Origin: Plecoglossus altivelis
Taxonomy: Eukaryota > Chordata > Actinopteri > Osmeriformes > Plecoglossidae
NCBI GenBank assembly: GCA_036571765.1
Contig: BROE01000004.1
Coordinates: 15,978,526 to 16,042,525, forward strand
Length of the DNA stretch: 64,000 nucleotides
Reading direction: 5' to 3'
Under the pieces are notes generated by a model. It was not told where the DNA came from, made no database searches, and saw only the letters and a list, made by a program, of their open reading frames with translations. The translations under genes were made by a program, and so were the position numbers. Positions 37,050 through 49,800 of the stretch are shown here, in pieces; the stretch's first letter is position 1; each line of letters opens with the position of its first letter.

Positions 37050-39315
37050 CGCTACAGTCTGCTCAATATATCATCTGCATTGCATTTACATCAACTTTCT
37101 TTCAGCTGCTGTTTCTGTGAACATGGGGTCTTAAAGCTTTTGTTTTTACATGTCTCATATTTTATAGCCATGCTCAGGAGACAGAATAGATGCAATGAAT
37201 GGTTCCTGGTAGAGGGTAACATAAAGATGGCTGTATGTCTAAGCTGTGATGTTCTGGAGGAAATTGATTTGGGGGACTGTTTATGTTAGGAGGAGGCAAG
37301 AGGTGTTGTTGGTATCGTGTACAACCAACAACTACTTGTTAAATGAGAGTTGCTCTTGCTTCCTATGTCTTTGCTCCAATTGAATAACCAATAACCTGAG
37401 AAATGTAAGTTGCTCTTTAGCATGTATAACAAAGCTAATGGTCCATAAATGAATTATTGATGATTGTTGATAGAATTGCTGGTGGAAAATAAGTTACCTG
37501 TGATCAACTAGCTCCATTTGGAGCAAGGTGGCACACCCAAATATTTGATCAAAAATAAGCCATATGATCAAATTGTAACGCTTGATATTTTTAATTTGAA
37601 AGGTATTGGAAGCCTGACTGATATTGACCGGTGCTTATTCAATTCATGTCACAAGACACGTATTTGAATGTCGATTCCTGATGCATCCTCTTTGCATCCC
37701 ACAGAAACACATCCACACACTGTGCATCTCCATGGGCAGTAGTGTGAGTGGTGTGAGACCTTGGCCAGTTTGAAGCCACTCTGGAGGAGGGCTCTGTCTC
37801 ATGGCTTGTCCCCCCTTCCCACCACCACCATGACTACTTCCTAGTACTGGCAGCAGTCAGTCTGCAGTTAACTGGAAAGCAGTGGAGGAACAATGCCCTA
37901 AATGAGGAAGGCTTCTATCTTGGTAGTATCTGGGGAAGTGGAAGAGATCTGGTCCTCCAAGCTGTAAGATGCTTCAACACAGAAAATGGGCCCCCAATAT
38001 CACTAGTTATTGGAGCAGAGGCACCTCTATGGTGAGTGGGGGTGTCAGGACATGTAAACATCTGGGGAAAAGAGATGTAAGGGCCTGGCTAGGGACGACT
38101 ATCTAACCAGACCAACTCCTCATTATGGTTGTGTGCAATTGAATGTATTATTATGTTTCAATGCCATCATACTCATTTGCACATATACAGTATAATACAC
38201 ACACAAGTTGGGGCCAGCACACACACACGACTCAACAAACAGGTATGTAAAAGACCTGGACTCTCATGCACAGACACACATTTAATGGCCTCATGCCATG
38301 ACAATAACCTCTCCTACATCCTTGGGACATCAGGCCCACACATTAACCCCCTCCCCTCTCCATCACCACAAACATCTCTTATCTGCCACTCTCCTCTCCC
38401 AATCAATTTGATTCCAACGTGCTTCTCATTGGCACAACCTTAATCAAGGTTTGTTGTACAAAATCAGTGAAAGTCTCCCTTTACCTTTTTCACTACCTTT
38501 CTTTTTCACACATTCACTCTCTCCTTCCCCCCATCCTCACACCTCTCACACTTTCACCCACAGCTTCACAAAGGCTGAAGCACCATCTCTGCTAAGGTTG
38601 AGCAAATTATACCTTCTATGCTTCACCTAAAGGCTTCATAACAGGCTCTGTGAAGGGTGTTGTGTATGTATGCGATTGTCTTATGGCCGTTCCTAACATG
38701 TTTTCGCATTCAAGTACAATCACATAAATGTACTAATGGAATAAAATCGATACTTTTCTAGGCAATGCAATGACCCGAAGAAGGGTTGGAGGTAATCAAA
38801 AATTTATGAAAAACAACACAATGATGTTCATTAAGTGAATGTGTTTGAGACATACTTTTTTTTTTAAACAAGGGAATTAACAATAAATACAACTTTACAG
38901 TTTTTCTCAGTTAACACACATTAATATGCATTCATCACAATTCACGAAACCTTTACTTCTTGTACCAATCGCTCAAACCAATTGGGCACTACTTTACACT
39001 CCCTTATCAGCATTAGACTTTCTTTGTGGTGACACGGATGTGAAGGGTTGCATACTTGATAGCGTGGAGAATTAAACATTGATAGAATCAAATTCAAAGG
39101 TAAAGGTTCATTATGATAGGCTGACAACTATGAGCAGAATTTGACAGCGCTAATCGATAGCGTCAGTGATAGGCAATGCTCAAAGCGTATGATGAAAAAA
39201 TAATCGGGAAAGCAGAGCATTCCTAGTGGCGAAGATTGAGAATTGAATAGCGGCCGAGTGCAGGGATCAGTCTTGCCTGATTGAACTTGCGTATAGTATC
39301 ATTAGTGTGTGCTCA
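37050..39315. other. intergenic DNA, nothing recognised
   Basis: Mostly unique sequence. A small CA-rich patch lies at 38185-38235. No gene-like frame. Confidence 0.5.
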
Positions 39316-39319
39316 ACCA

Positions 39320-39660
39320 CAGTTTGAACATGAGGAAGGTTGGCCAGAGGGTCAAACCAAATCTCAGCCGCCTCACAGTTGCTCCCATCATTACAACCTT
39401 CGGGATGGAGAACAGGTACTAAATCGATTTGCCTTGTGTACTGTTATACTGCATATCAATAGAATACAGTGTTCTCTCAGTATTTTTATTTTGCAAGACT
39501 GATAAGGAATCACACCGTGGACAAAACACAATTTCACAGCTAAACAAAAGACATAAATTGTAAATATGAATCGGGAGAACACAACTATCACACTTCGACA
39601 AATACAAACTAGGATTCTAGCTGAGCATGCTACATTCAGGAATGTCCGCAACAGAAACCA
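39320..39660 (+). pseudogene. IS630/Tc1-like transposase, N-terminal fragment
   Basis: The plus strand reads GQRVKPNLSRLTVAPIITTF and GMENRY, then stops. After a gap and frame change comes IVNMNRENTTITLRQIQTRI followed by LAEHATFRNV. This is the paired helix-turn-helix DNA-binding part of the IS630-type transposases abundant in fish (PNLSR..TV..II.TFR and ITLR(Q/E)IQ are the usual landmarks). The catalytic domain is not found downstream here. Several stops, so inactive. Related to the broken transposase at 61.2-63.2 kb. Confidence 0.65.
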
Positions 39661-39799
39661 ATCGAGTGGGGATGGAAGGGCGTTACAGCAAGTAAGCACT
39701 AAACATACTAAAAATGTTGTTCGGAATGGTGAGTATGCCATACCAAGCATTTTAAGACAATCAGCTTTATACTGGAACTGTCCAATCTCATGATCTAAT

Positions 39800-39955
39800 T
39801 GCAGCTGCCAAAAAGAAGAATGACATCTCTGGCACTGGGGGAGGGCAACCACCAGCAAATTGCACTCCAACAGAGGAACTGGAATGGGAGCAGAACAAGG
39901 GGTTCAGTAATGGAAGGAATAGTATCTGGGGCTGCCTCTCAATCTAGGCCATGTA
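39800..39955 (+). pseudogene. Harbinger-type Myb/SANT-like protein fragment
   Basis: The plus-strand frame AAAKKKNDISGTGGGQPPAN followed by CTPTEELEWEQNKG resembles the linker after the trihelix of the Harbinger-associated Myb-like protein (usual form TGGGPPPP.LTPAEE...N.GRP..EGI.GG). A Lys-rich, coiled-coil-like stretch at about 40480-40545 (MKKWKMGLKIQQLEK) could be its C-terminal end. It is short, degraded and closed by a stop. Recognition is by motif only. Confidence 0.4.
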
Positions 39956-40599
39956 GTAAAAGGTGTGGTTGATGTCTGTATTTGCATATTCTTGACGTAA
40001 AGTCTTCATTCTAACATTTAATTTATTTAATAGAGAAGGCTAATTATGTGAGTTTGTTTGAACCACCAGACAGCATGCAGGAGAACCCTGTAAGTATGAA
40101 GTTCAAAGCACTAGTTCACTGTTAATGTTAAGTGGTGTACATTGGACGTAAAGATGAGTGGTTTCAGGGTGAAGGCCCATCTTCAAGAGAAGAGGATGAG
40201 AGGGCTGTCTGTGTATTTAACAAGGCTTGAGGTAAGCAATGATTTCTATGATCCAAAGCCGTAGTTGTGCCCAAATACCCAATGCCTATTTTGTCCCCCA
40301 AAACATTTATTGAAGCATTGTACCCCAAGTGCTGATGCTGGTGACAAAGTGAGTTGTCTATAATACTAATCAATAAGATACAAAGGCATTCAAAAAATGA
40401 ATAACTCTTAAATAAGAATGAAAACGTCAAAAGTGTCTTCAAGAGATAATTTCAAAAGAAAATAGATGCACTTAATGTGAAAATGAAGTTAAAAAAAATG
40501 AAGAAGTGGAAGATGGGATTGAAAATCCAACAACTGGAGAAAGATATATATACAACTACCCTAATCAAGGCAAGTGCACCCACACACATATCAAATGAC

Positions 40600-41425
40600 A
40601 ATCTATTTGTAGAAGTTTTTACAAGCCTTTTACATGTCATAGAGGTATTCACATACACCCATTGAACTGCACTAATTGTGTGCCTTTTCCCCCAAACACG
40701 CATCTTCAAGTTTAGAATAAGAATATAACTGCAAGCAGCGATGCAGGTTTCTCCGTAAAATGGCAATTTATTATACAAATGTACACTGTAAAAGATCAAG
40801 ATTTGGACAACAAGAGAGAGAAATTGTGTTTGGTCAACGACAGACTGGAGATTCTATCTCAATAGCATAAGGTTACAAGTGTGGCTCTCTATCTTCTCTG
40901 TTACAGATCAACTGTTGAGTACTTCATGAATAGAAAGGGCAGAGTATTATCTTTTGACAGTTATTGGACAATGTTTAAGCGTCTGTAACTCAGACGAAAA
41001 ATAATAATCAGCCCAAATAATATTTGAGTTATTGACACAGATATTGTGGCCATTATATATGTGGCCATTTACTTCTTCAATTTACCTTTTTCAATCATTT
41101 TGATTGCTTTTCTTATTCTACACGACCCAATTGAAAAAACTACATTCTACAATTCAGGAAAAAATTTCAAGTTGACTGGATCTATGGTTCATGAGGAAGT
41201 AGGTTTAGAAGGTTGTCCCAACTTTGGCAAGTATAAGAACGTCAATAAGTCTGAAGTTCTGGGTCCTTGAGGCTTTTTTGTTCCCCAAGAGAAACAAGGA
41301 ATGCATATCAAATTGCAAGCATTTTGGAACAATGGGGCATTAAGGAAATCATATTGATTGGGCTTATAGTGCCATCTAAAGATGCATGTGGGCCACAACC
41401 CGTATAGGAGTAGTGAGTACCCTAT
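40600..41425. other. intergenic DNA, nothing recognised
   Basis: AT-rich unique sequence without simple repeats or transposon motifs. Confidence 0.4.
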
Positions 41426-41427
41426 CT

Positions 41428-41845
41428 CCATCCATCCATTATCTACTGCTAATTCCTGGGAGGGATTGCAGTGCCGCTTGTTCCCATTTAGGGGTAACGG
41501 GTGACTGGAGCCTAACCCAGTAGCTTTTGGGCCATAGGCAGGGTACACCCTGGACTGGGGCCAGCAAGTCGCAGGGCTAACACAGAGACACAGACAACCA
41601 TTCACTCACACATCCACTCTCTAGGGGCAATTTCTCAATATACCAAATAACCTATCACATGCATGTCTTTGGACGGTGGGAGGAAGCCGGAGTGCCCGGA
41701 GAGAACCCACGGTAACATGGGGAGGACATGCAGACTCCACTCAGAGAGATCACGTGATGTTGGATTCAGCCCAAGAATCGAATCCAAGATCTCCTTCCTG
41801 GGAGGCAAGGGCTCTAACCGCACCGCCACCATGCACCCCGTACCC
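41428..41845 (-). mobile_element. fish interspersed repeat with (GATG)n tail
   Basis: On the minus strand the element runs from GGTGGCGGTGCGGTTAGAGC through GTGGGTTCTCTCCGGGC, ACTCCGGCTTCCTCCCACCG, CAGGGTGTACCCTGCC and GGGAACAAGCGGCACTGCAA to AATGGATGGATGGA. This module order is a common dispersed repeat of fishes. A second copy of its 3' end is at 56896. The GGAT tail suggests spread by a LINE with that tail specificity. I cannot name the family safely. Confidence 0.7.
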
Positions 41846-41849
41846 TATC

Positions 41850-43755
41850 TCATTGGGCCAAATTTAAAAAAAATTGGTCAAGAACATTTTGACATATTGA
41901 GCCATTTCATGGCACATTCATTTACACTTTATAGGAAAATTGTGACGTGTGCTTGCATCAGCTACAGATAGGTTCGTTATTTAACTTAAATTGTACAACA
42001 AATATTTCTGTATATTTTATACAAAAATGCTTTTGCATTATGAAGATTTAGTAAATTAAAAAGCATATATTTGTTGCTGCTCATTTACAACTCAAAATAC
42101 AAAGAGTGAAGAGTATAAGGAAATCGTCTACTCATTTCCCCTGCAAGAGAAAATGGTGATCAGCTATAACAGCTTTATAGTTGAAAAGTTGAATTTAAAC
42201 AATAAATTGGCCAGTCTGGTGTAAAAATGGTCCTAACCTCCATGACTTAAATGTGAACTGCATTCATTCCACAAGAAATCACCCCCTTTAGAGTTTATTG
42301 TAACACCGTTGTCATTCGCAGTATTGCAGATGGAATCGCAATTCAAAAAGTATACTGTATAATATCTGCTAACTGATAGGCCGCCAGTTACATAAACAAG
42401 ATAGACAATTATTTAGGGGAAAATCATTTGCTCAAAAAAGTTCGCTGGTACTGATCATTGTTAGTAACATTGCAAAATGTGACCATTTGGTCTCAGTTTA
42501 GAGCCCTGCGTGAAGAAGCTACCTTGGTAAATTGTAGTAAGAGCTGGCTGGGTAGGTAGACTCATTAGACTGCTCATTAAAATAAGGGGCAAGCCATTTG
42601 TGTGGCAGATTAAAACGTGTTTGTAAAACCTAGTCAGAAAATAACCTAGGTTTATAGGTACGTTGAGAAAAGTTTAATTTTCGCCTGTAAGGACTAATGA
42701 GTGAGTTGCCATATTGTACAAAAGTGACCTCTTACCAGAATAACTCAATTTCAGCCTAAATCATTAAATGAAATGTTAGTGTGAATACAAGCAACAAAAT
42801 CGGGACCAAGACGAAGATTTTGGTACGGACATTGTCTACGTAGTGCAAATATTCAAGTTTTCTCTTTTTGGGGAGGAAAAATAGTATTAAATATAAATGT
42901 GAGGTTTACAATAGGTTATGCTTGCCATCAGGCATACCCACTTAATAATAAGAATAAGAATAAAAACAACAGGCTTCCTCATACTATTCCTCTACAATAC
43001 GTGACTTCAGACAATGTTTTTACCTATTATCCATCATGGGCTCTTGGGATTGGGCAGTGTTAAGAACTTTAACTTCCACCAAAGGGTGAACCAACCTACA
43101 TTTTTTCAAACCATAAATTGAAGACAGTATTTTTTTTTAAAGATGTAGGCCTGCAATTAAATAATATAGGCCTATACATTGAGCCTACCCTGTGACAGTT
43201 GTCTGGGAGTTGATTAGGCATGAAAGATTTGCAAATCGTGCACTTGAGCCAGGCCACTTCCCCTCCATATTTGCAATGACACATTCAACATTACATTAGA
43301 TTATCTGGAAAAAATGACTTGACATTTGACTTGAATGATAGGCCTATAGGAATAAAGTAAAACAAAAATCATTAAGCTACTTTTCAAATTGTGTTGAATT
43401 AAGCCTTGGTAACTCTAAGATTTTAGAGCCTATAGTAGATAGTAGGCTACATAACCATATAGCGATAATAGGCTAGACCATTGATCCCCACATTGATCCC
43501 CACATTGATCTATTCTATAAAACCAACAAGCATTATCACAGTTAATACTAGGCTCCCATACCTGCAAATTGATACTGTGCAATTACTTCCTATTAACAAA
43601 GTCTGCCTTGTACGGACTACACGGATGCCTTTTAAGGACAAACGTCACTCCTTACATACAATATCTCTCTCAAAATCGTTCTGCTTCTCACCACTTGAAA
43701 CTACATCATTAGTGACACCTTGAAACTCTCCATGTTTGCAATATTCACTCAATGT
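41850..43755. other. AT-rich intergenic DNA
   Basis: Unique AT-rich DNA with many short direct repeats (for example CATTGATCCC twice at 43487-43510). No gene seen. Confidence 0.5.
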
Positions 43756-43761
43756 TTTGTG

Positions 43762-44215
43762 TCAACTGGCGTGCAAGAATAGTGCTTCGGCGTTATAGAC
43801 AGCAGCCATTCCCGACCATGGTAACCCCGAACCTGACCGAGGGAGTGCGTCAGTATAAATATCCAAGGTGGCGGTCGTTTCTACTTTATCATTGTAAGAT
43901 AACAAACTGCTATTCCACTCGGCGTACTGAAGAGACTAGAAGGACAGATCTAACCTGCACCCATCATCGAACACCAGGGTGTCCTGAAAGTTAAACACAG
44001 ATGTGCTCAAGTCTAGGAGGCGCAAAATGAAGGCCCGCCCTTGAGGGATGATGCACATTGCGATGATTATATGCCCTAGGAGAGATAACGATACACATTT
44101 GCTCATGGATAGGCAAACCCCATTACAGACCAGATGTGCTTGAGCTTCTCCATCGGCAAAAATGCCTGCATTAATATGCTGTCCAGCTGGATACCGAAGA
44201 ACTCGAGCGAGGTCA
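43762..44215 (-). pseudogene. DIRS-like retrotransposon RT / RNase H relic
   Basis: On the minus strand, FFGIQLDSILMQAFLPMEKL is followed after a stop and frame change by SLLGHIIIAMCIIPQGRAFI and LRLLDLSTSVFNFQDTLVFD, then DGCRLDLSF and a stop where Trp is usual. It continues with WNSSLLSYNDKVETTATLDI and YTDALPRSGSG. This order matches the end of the reverse transcriptase and the start of RNase H in DIRS-type tyrosine-recombinase retrotransposons of fish (LGxxLDS..MQA.LP..K, LLGHLNFA...PQGR.F..RLLDL, LYTDA.P..G.G). The TDA Asp would be the first RNase H catalytic residue. The relic has one frame change and at least two stops. No recombinase domain or terminal repeats were found nearby. Confidence 0.72.
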
Positions 44216-44559
44216 GCGGGCCTTCTTCTCAACAGATAACAGGAGGTATGGCGATGCAACGGGCCGAAGACAGACAAGGTCCAACGCTAAAAAATCATCC
44301 AGTTGGTGCAGAATGAAAGCCCTCATTCAATAGAATCCTGCACAATTCCAAATTCTGACAGCGTGTCGAAGAAGTGATGTAGTTATGCAGCATGCCATGC
44401 CCTTCCCGCCACCGCTCACCCCGCTCCCTAACCCACACACTCCCTCCCCATCCCACCGTTGCCACGGCAACCCATCATCCCTCAACCTACATTCGGATTT
44501 GTTGTCGATGATCGAGACTAGTGGCTGCCTTTGTTCCCAGCGAAGGCGTCTAGCCTTGG

Positions 44560-44645
44560 AAAACAAAGAAACGGGAGGGAGGGAACGCAGAAGGGAGCGA
44601 GAGAGAGAAGAAGGGAGGGGGAGGGAGAAGGGAAAGAGGGAGGAA
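44560..44645. repeat. purine-rich tract
   Basis: GGGAGGGAGG and GAGAGAGAAG sequence. Part of a 206-codon open frame (44385-45005, plus) that is otherwise Ser/Pro/His-rich and has no recognisable domain. Confidence 0.75.
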
Positions 44646-45009
44646 GCACCTGATGCACACTGTGAAAACTTTCTTTTTTTCATGCTCAATTTTTCTCGAA
44701 TCATATTCCTACCAGCACACCGATTATGCAATTCAGTCCAATATTACACCACCATTCTGCATTGGCCCCTCTTAGTTTATCCTCATTGCCGTCTCTTGTT
44801 CTGTCTCCTCTTCTTTTCCCCCCCTCGTTCTTCCCCATCCTCTCTATCACCCTCACAATCACACCCTCACTCCCTTCCCAAATCTCACTCTAATTCAATC
44901 ACCCCACTGGATCCCGCTCGTCCCTCTTATCCCACTCCCCAACCCCACCTCCATGTAGAGCTTTGCATACTGTCATCACCAAACTCCAGGGGGTCAGAGA
45001 ACTGAATAG

Positions 45010-45836
45010 GCCAACGGCTATGACCCGCTCAAATATAGAGAAGGGCGGGATTTTACATAGGGCCAACACACCACACGTTACAGACGATAGACATGGCACT
45101 ACGACTCTACGTAATGGTCTCGCTGGATCTTATTATTTCACACCAGCAGTCCGTGGATCTTAACTCTGTTCCTGAAGAATCGACACACACCCATACCAAA
45201 CGCCCCATCACACGTTTGACCATGAAGCCATAACAAATAACCCACCAAACAAAAACTTATCCATAATGACACCAGCAGTCGATTGACGCAGCGTAAGCAA
45301 CGACAAACACAACCCATAAATCCTTCCGAGAAATCGAGTATAACGATAAGCTATGATCTCTACGTCCAACTGTGCTTACGACTGCATAACTGCAATGAAC
45401 AAAAATCGTGACATTTGTACGACGACAGATTTTATATATAATGAAATCCGCTGTAAGAGGGACTGAAGGTTGTCTCTTCAATCACGTGAGCCCGCAGATA
45501 GCAACCCACCTGCTACCCACAGGTATGGCTGCACTCCCAGATACTCGTTTAAATCCCTTGCAAGCTACCACCAGACCTCCATCGAGGTGTAGTAACAAGA
45601 TTTTCATAAATATCCTCCCAAGAATTTCCCCACACCACCAAACCGGATCGAGACGCTGACGTGATGCGCGACTACGTAAGTAATGCATCGTGCCAATTTC
45701 CCTGCCTCCACGTTTTCAAGCACGCCATATCGCCTCCCTCCTCTGGTGTCAACACTGGCTTCCTAGACCGGCTAACAGTGGTTGGGCGAAACGACCAAAC
45801 CACCATGCTACGGGCAGGCACACAGTGGCAGGGCCG
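45010..45836. other. contig end of doubtful quality
   Basis: Sequence texture changes after about 45000: no simple repeats, and evenly mixed base composition. It abuts the N gap. Near 45725-45780 the text resembles a reverse-transcriptase C-terminal motif (HITPLL..HWLP) once small insertions are allowed for. I infer unpolished long-read sequence over a LINE. Confidence 0.4.
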
Positions 45837-45936
45837 NNNNNNNNNNNNNNNNNNNNNNNNNNNNNNNNNNNNNNNNNNNNNNNNNNNNNNNNNNNNNNNN
45901 NNNNNNNNNNNNNNNNNNNNNNNNNNNNNNNNNNNN
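45837..45936. other. assembly gap of 100 N
   Basis: Exactly 100 unknown bases, the conventional length for a gap of unknown size. Confidence 0.99.
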
Positions 45937-46566
45937 GTGTATGACGTGTTCCGCTCGATGTGAGTGCGCAAGCTTTGTGTGAGCTAGAAGGCGCTCAAAC
46001 ATTTCTCCTGTAGCTCTCACTTTCTCTTAAAACACCCCTTTCATAGAGTCCATGGCTGAAGTTACCCATATCTCAGGAGCATGGCGAGCTACTGTTCTGC
46101 GCTAGACCAGGTGAGCCAGCACTTGAAAGTTGGTGTGGTACATTTCTCGCTCCTGGTTGTCTCACTGTGCCATTGAAAACCTTCCGTATAAATTAATCAG
46201 CACTTGGTCTAGGTATATTGGTCTATGATCAAGATCAGCCATCAGTGTGGTGGGAAATCTCTAACTGTTGGCTGTGTATACACAATGAACAGCAGGTCAG
46301 AGTATTCTGCCCTTTAGGACTGAAGCATCTCCTGGCTGTTTGTCACATCACAGATCTACTCTTTGTGAATATTTCCACCTGCGCCTTTCCCACTCACCTC
46401 TCCTCTTATTTCAGTATATTTTACCCTTCCTGTGATTGACCTCCCCACCCCTAATTGACAGCACCTGTTTTCAATACAGCCCCAGTGTATTTATCCCTTG
46501 TGTTTCTATCACCTGTTGCTGGTTTGTGTTTGTATCTCCTGTCATTCCCTGTCTTGTCTTCTTAAT
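45937..46566 (+). repeat. 630-bp block duplicated at 60244-60873 (copy 1)
   Basis: By eye, identical to 60244-60873 at a constant offset of 14307, starting at the first base after the N gap. Its right part (TATTTATCCCTTGTGTTTC, CCTGTTGCTGGTTTGTG) looks like a fish LTR-retrotransposon end, which is a weak inference. A 73-codon open frame (46218-46439) is identical in both copies, but its product resembles nothing I know. Confidence 0.9.
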
Positions 46567-46899
46567 GCTGAGCCTAGGAAACGTTTCTTCTGGCGAAGTA
46601 CTGGAATGGGGTGCCTGTCTCGTTGAGAGTTGGCGCATCCCACCTTAGTTGACACGTTGCAAATTTGGGCCTTATTTCTTGTAGCAACGAGATAGGACTT
46701 GTCCTACTTGACAAAATAGGGCTTTTCTGTGAGTGGTCCATCGTGTCGAAAATGTCTTGGATTCTATGTGGCTGTGCATATATGTAATACTGTGTCATGC
46801 CAAAGAGTAGTCAGGCCTTGATGCCAACCATGTCAGGGGCATTTCGGTTTGGTCAGTTTAGCCGTTTTCTTTTTCGTGGTTATGAGGATTTATAGAATT

Positions 46900-47125
46900 T
46901 GGAGAATGAATACCCATGCGCATTGGCATGGATTCTAAAGTCTTACTATCGGATCGGAGGTGGAGTGTTCAATCTCAAAATAAATCAGATGGGGGGAAAG
47001 ATGGGCAAATAAGAGCACTGGACAACATGACAGAACACAGTTACGCATGTGTGCGCAATTTTACAAAGATTGGTGTCCTTTCGTGCCCGCGAACTTGGGC
47101 CCCGTAGTAGGGACTGAAGAAGGTA
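46900..47125 (+). pseudogene. IS630/Tc1-like transposase fragment, ragged copy
   Basis: Corresponds to 61138-61335, with many extra bases. TGGACAACATGACAGAACAC, TTGGTGTCCTTTCG and TTGGGCCCCGTA match the cleaner copy (GQHDRNITMCAAI, GVL and LGPYN region). No readable frame remains. The density of one- to three-base insertions suggests sequencing error rather than age. Confidence 0.6.
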
Positions 47126-49323
47126 CAGGTCATATGTTTTGATTCAATAGTCAATTCAATGTCATTGATTTGTTGTAACGGCCAAATTCACAACAAGCAG
47201 TGTGCTCGGATAGGGCGGACAGAGTAGTTTCTAGTCAGTTGGTCAACTTAGAACTCAGAAACTGCAGCGAATTATAAAGACTGATACATTGAATTTATGA
47301 GCACGCATGTGACGGTACGAGCTGTCCAAGCAATTGCTCGGGGCGCCTGGTGCCTTTAGACCGCTTCGTTCTTCGCGGCAAGGATAAAACTACAAAAAAC
47401 TCGCGTGGGAGGAAAAGGGAGAGGAACCTCGGAGAACCACGTGAAGGAAGAATCGTGCTCCCGCACGTACTCGGAGCAGGCTTGTAGATGTTCCATGGAC
47501 TGGCGTGCGATCGCATATGCCGATGGACTGGTAAAGAAAGGAACCGCCTCAGGCGGACGGGACCGAGGAGTTGCATACTAGTACTCATAAAGTGGTGAGG
47601 TAGAGTTCGCTATTGCAGCGAGTGGGGTCTGAGGGAAGAGTGTCGTCTGCTGTTTTGTCGCAAGGCAGTTCTCCGTATCTAGTGTGGTGGAGCACCGGTC
47701 CACAGATTTGTCAGGTGCGGTCTGTTAGTTCGGGGGAGGTCGATGCGTGAGGGGTGAAGTGCAGTCGGCCATGAGGGCAGACATGACGGACAGGAGCCCA
47801 CCCTCAGGAGGCGATAGTCGAGTGTAGACTGGTGGCGTGTACCAGCGGGTGGAAAGCGGAACTATGACGTGAGCTGAGACGAGTATCTCTACCTGAAAGT
47901 GATCCCGTGCCATTGAAGTGCATAAGTTTTCCAGTGGAGAGAAATGCTTTAGAGGATGTAGCTGAGGTGTCTGGTATTAAAAGGAGGCTAGGTGTCTGTG
48001 CCTATTTAAGCGATTGGTCAACAGGGAGCGTGGGAGCATGCATGAGTGCACAGAGGAGCTTGGTAGACTTAATGGCCGGCAGATAGCCACGCATCGACTA
48101 CTGGTTGCTTTTTGGAAGACTCGAGAGGACTAATAGTCCCAGCGCTTTCGTGAGTCGGAAGTGCTGGCTGGCTGGATGATTTGGTACTCAAGAATCTTTG
48201 AGGGTAGTGAGGGGCGCGATGCCATTTAGATGCGACTGATATTATGTGGGAGGCGGTTAGGGAGTTTAAAATTTGATTCTAATGTTCAACAGGGAGCAGT
48301 GGATGAGTTGCTAGAAGCCCGGTGTGGATAATCGTTGGGTCATCTTTGTAGGTGCTTGTTAGCAGAGTGCGTGCATGCACTGCGGTTCGCTGAACGGAGA
48401 CATGGAAAGGCTCTATATTATCGAGCACTGTGTTAGTGTAAAGCGCAGAGCGGGCAGAGCAGAAGGGTTATCAGGTAGTGCAAGCTATGGAAATGAGGTA
48501 GTTGCGCGAGAATGCTGAGATGAGTTTTGTTCGCAGCATCAAGAATCGCCGTCAAGAGATCTTTTCTGTAATTCTAGCTGTGAAGTTAAGCGAGATGAGG
48601 AAGAAATGGTAGGAGGCGGTGAGGTTATGCGCAGTCCATGTAGTGATATGTGACGTAGTTAAAGGGTGATAGTTTTGTATTGGGTCAAGGAAGCAGATGA
48701 CCAAGGGTTTCTATACAGGTCGAACGGGGGGGCTGCACTGGATAGTGGTCAAGTTGGACGCGACAAATGTGGCCGATAAGGAGTTCTTAGGCGAAGGAGG
48801 TTCCTAGGGCTGGAGGTGAGCAATTGACCGGTCGGTTTTATCTGGATTAAGAAGGAGGATTGAGTTAAGTGTCGGCATCCAGAGAGTGGTTTTATATCCT
48901 GTCACGGCAGGCTAAGTATGTGGTAGATACTGGAGGTCGCTGGTCTGATGCAGGGTTCTGCATTTGATAAGTAGACATGCTGTGTGTCATCACCCATTAG
49001 CGTTGGCAAGGTTAATTGCGATGCTTATATAGATATGTTTGACCGTAAAAGGCAGCAGTTATGAGGAGGGGTGAAAACGAGAGATAGTGCCACCGATGGT
49101 ACACGGACGCAGTGACGGGACACTGTGAGGGTTACTTCAGAGCAGGGGAGAGACATTGTGGATTTTAGCATTGACTACTGGGATACCGTATCCGATTCAA
49201 TACGGATTAAGCACGCTCACTGCTGGAGGGCATGGTTCCCTGTTGTCTCGACGATCGCATACGTTCGAATTCCCGGATCTCGGCCTGGAGCGAGAATTGT
49301 GTTGGTCGATGTGGTGTCAATGG

Positions 49324-49800
49324 CTATGTGGCGCTCAGGCGCTGTAGGTGTCGAGCAGACAGATGACCAGGGATAGCATACCTTTGCCAGACGCTGTCAA
49401 GCGTCTGACTAGGTAGTCCTCGTTTTGTGTACTTCTCAACTGTGCAGTTTCTGTGCGGTGATGGGGGCTTCGAAACCCAGACTCGAAAACTCGGAATACC
49501 AAATTGGGTTGCCCTCAGGTGGTGGAGAAGCTGCTTGACTATGTAACTAGCACTTTCAAGGATTTTGGACACAAAAGGAAGATTCAAAATTGGTCTATAA
49601 TTGGCCAGTAGGTCAGGGTCAAGATTCGTTTTTTTCTGCAGTGGCTTAATAACCGCATGCTTGAAGGACTGAGGGACATAACTAATTTCGAGCGAAGTAT
49701 TTATGATCGTAAAAATAGAGCCTATAATTAAGGCGAGGATTTCTTTGAGAAGTCTACTTGGGATTGGGTCTAAAATACAAGAGGATGATTTCGAGGACAT
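49324..49800 (-). pseudogene. LINE ORF2 reverse transcriptase, N-terminal fragment (ragged copy)
   Basis: The minus strand reads [40 protein letters not shown] and [20 protein letters not shown] before the frame is lost near 49540. It corresponds to residues 29-125 of the cleaner RT at 62762-61875, with a handful of substitutions. Upstream linker residues (RPKRASSWYNEELLSHKQIV) lie at 50372-50172. Confidence 0.7.

Noticed and set aside
44385..45005. 206-codon plus-strand open frame
   Set aside because: It crosses a purine tract and a pyrimidine tract, is rich in Ser, Pro, His and Arg, has no recognisable motif, and runs towards the poor-quality contig end.
45837..45936. Open frames spanning the N gap
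   Set aside because: They are produced by unknown bases being read as X and carry no information.
46218..46439. 73-codon frame identical at 60525-60746
   Set aside because: The identity reflects duplication of the DNA block, not selection on a protein. No motif, and the block looks like an LTR or other repeat end.
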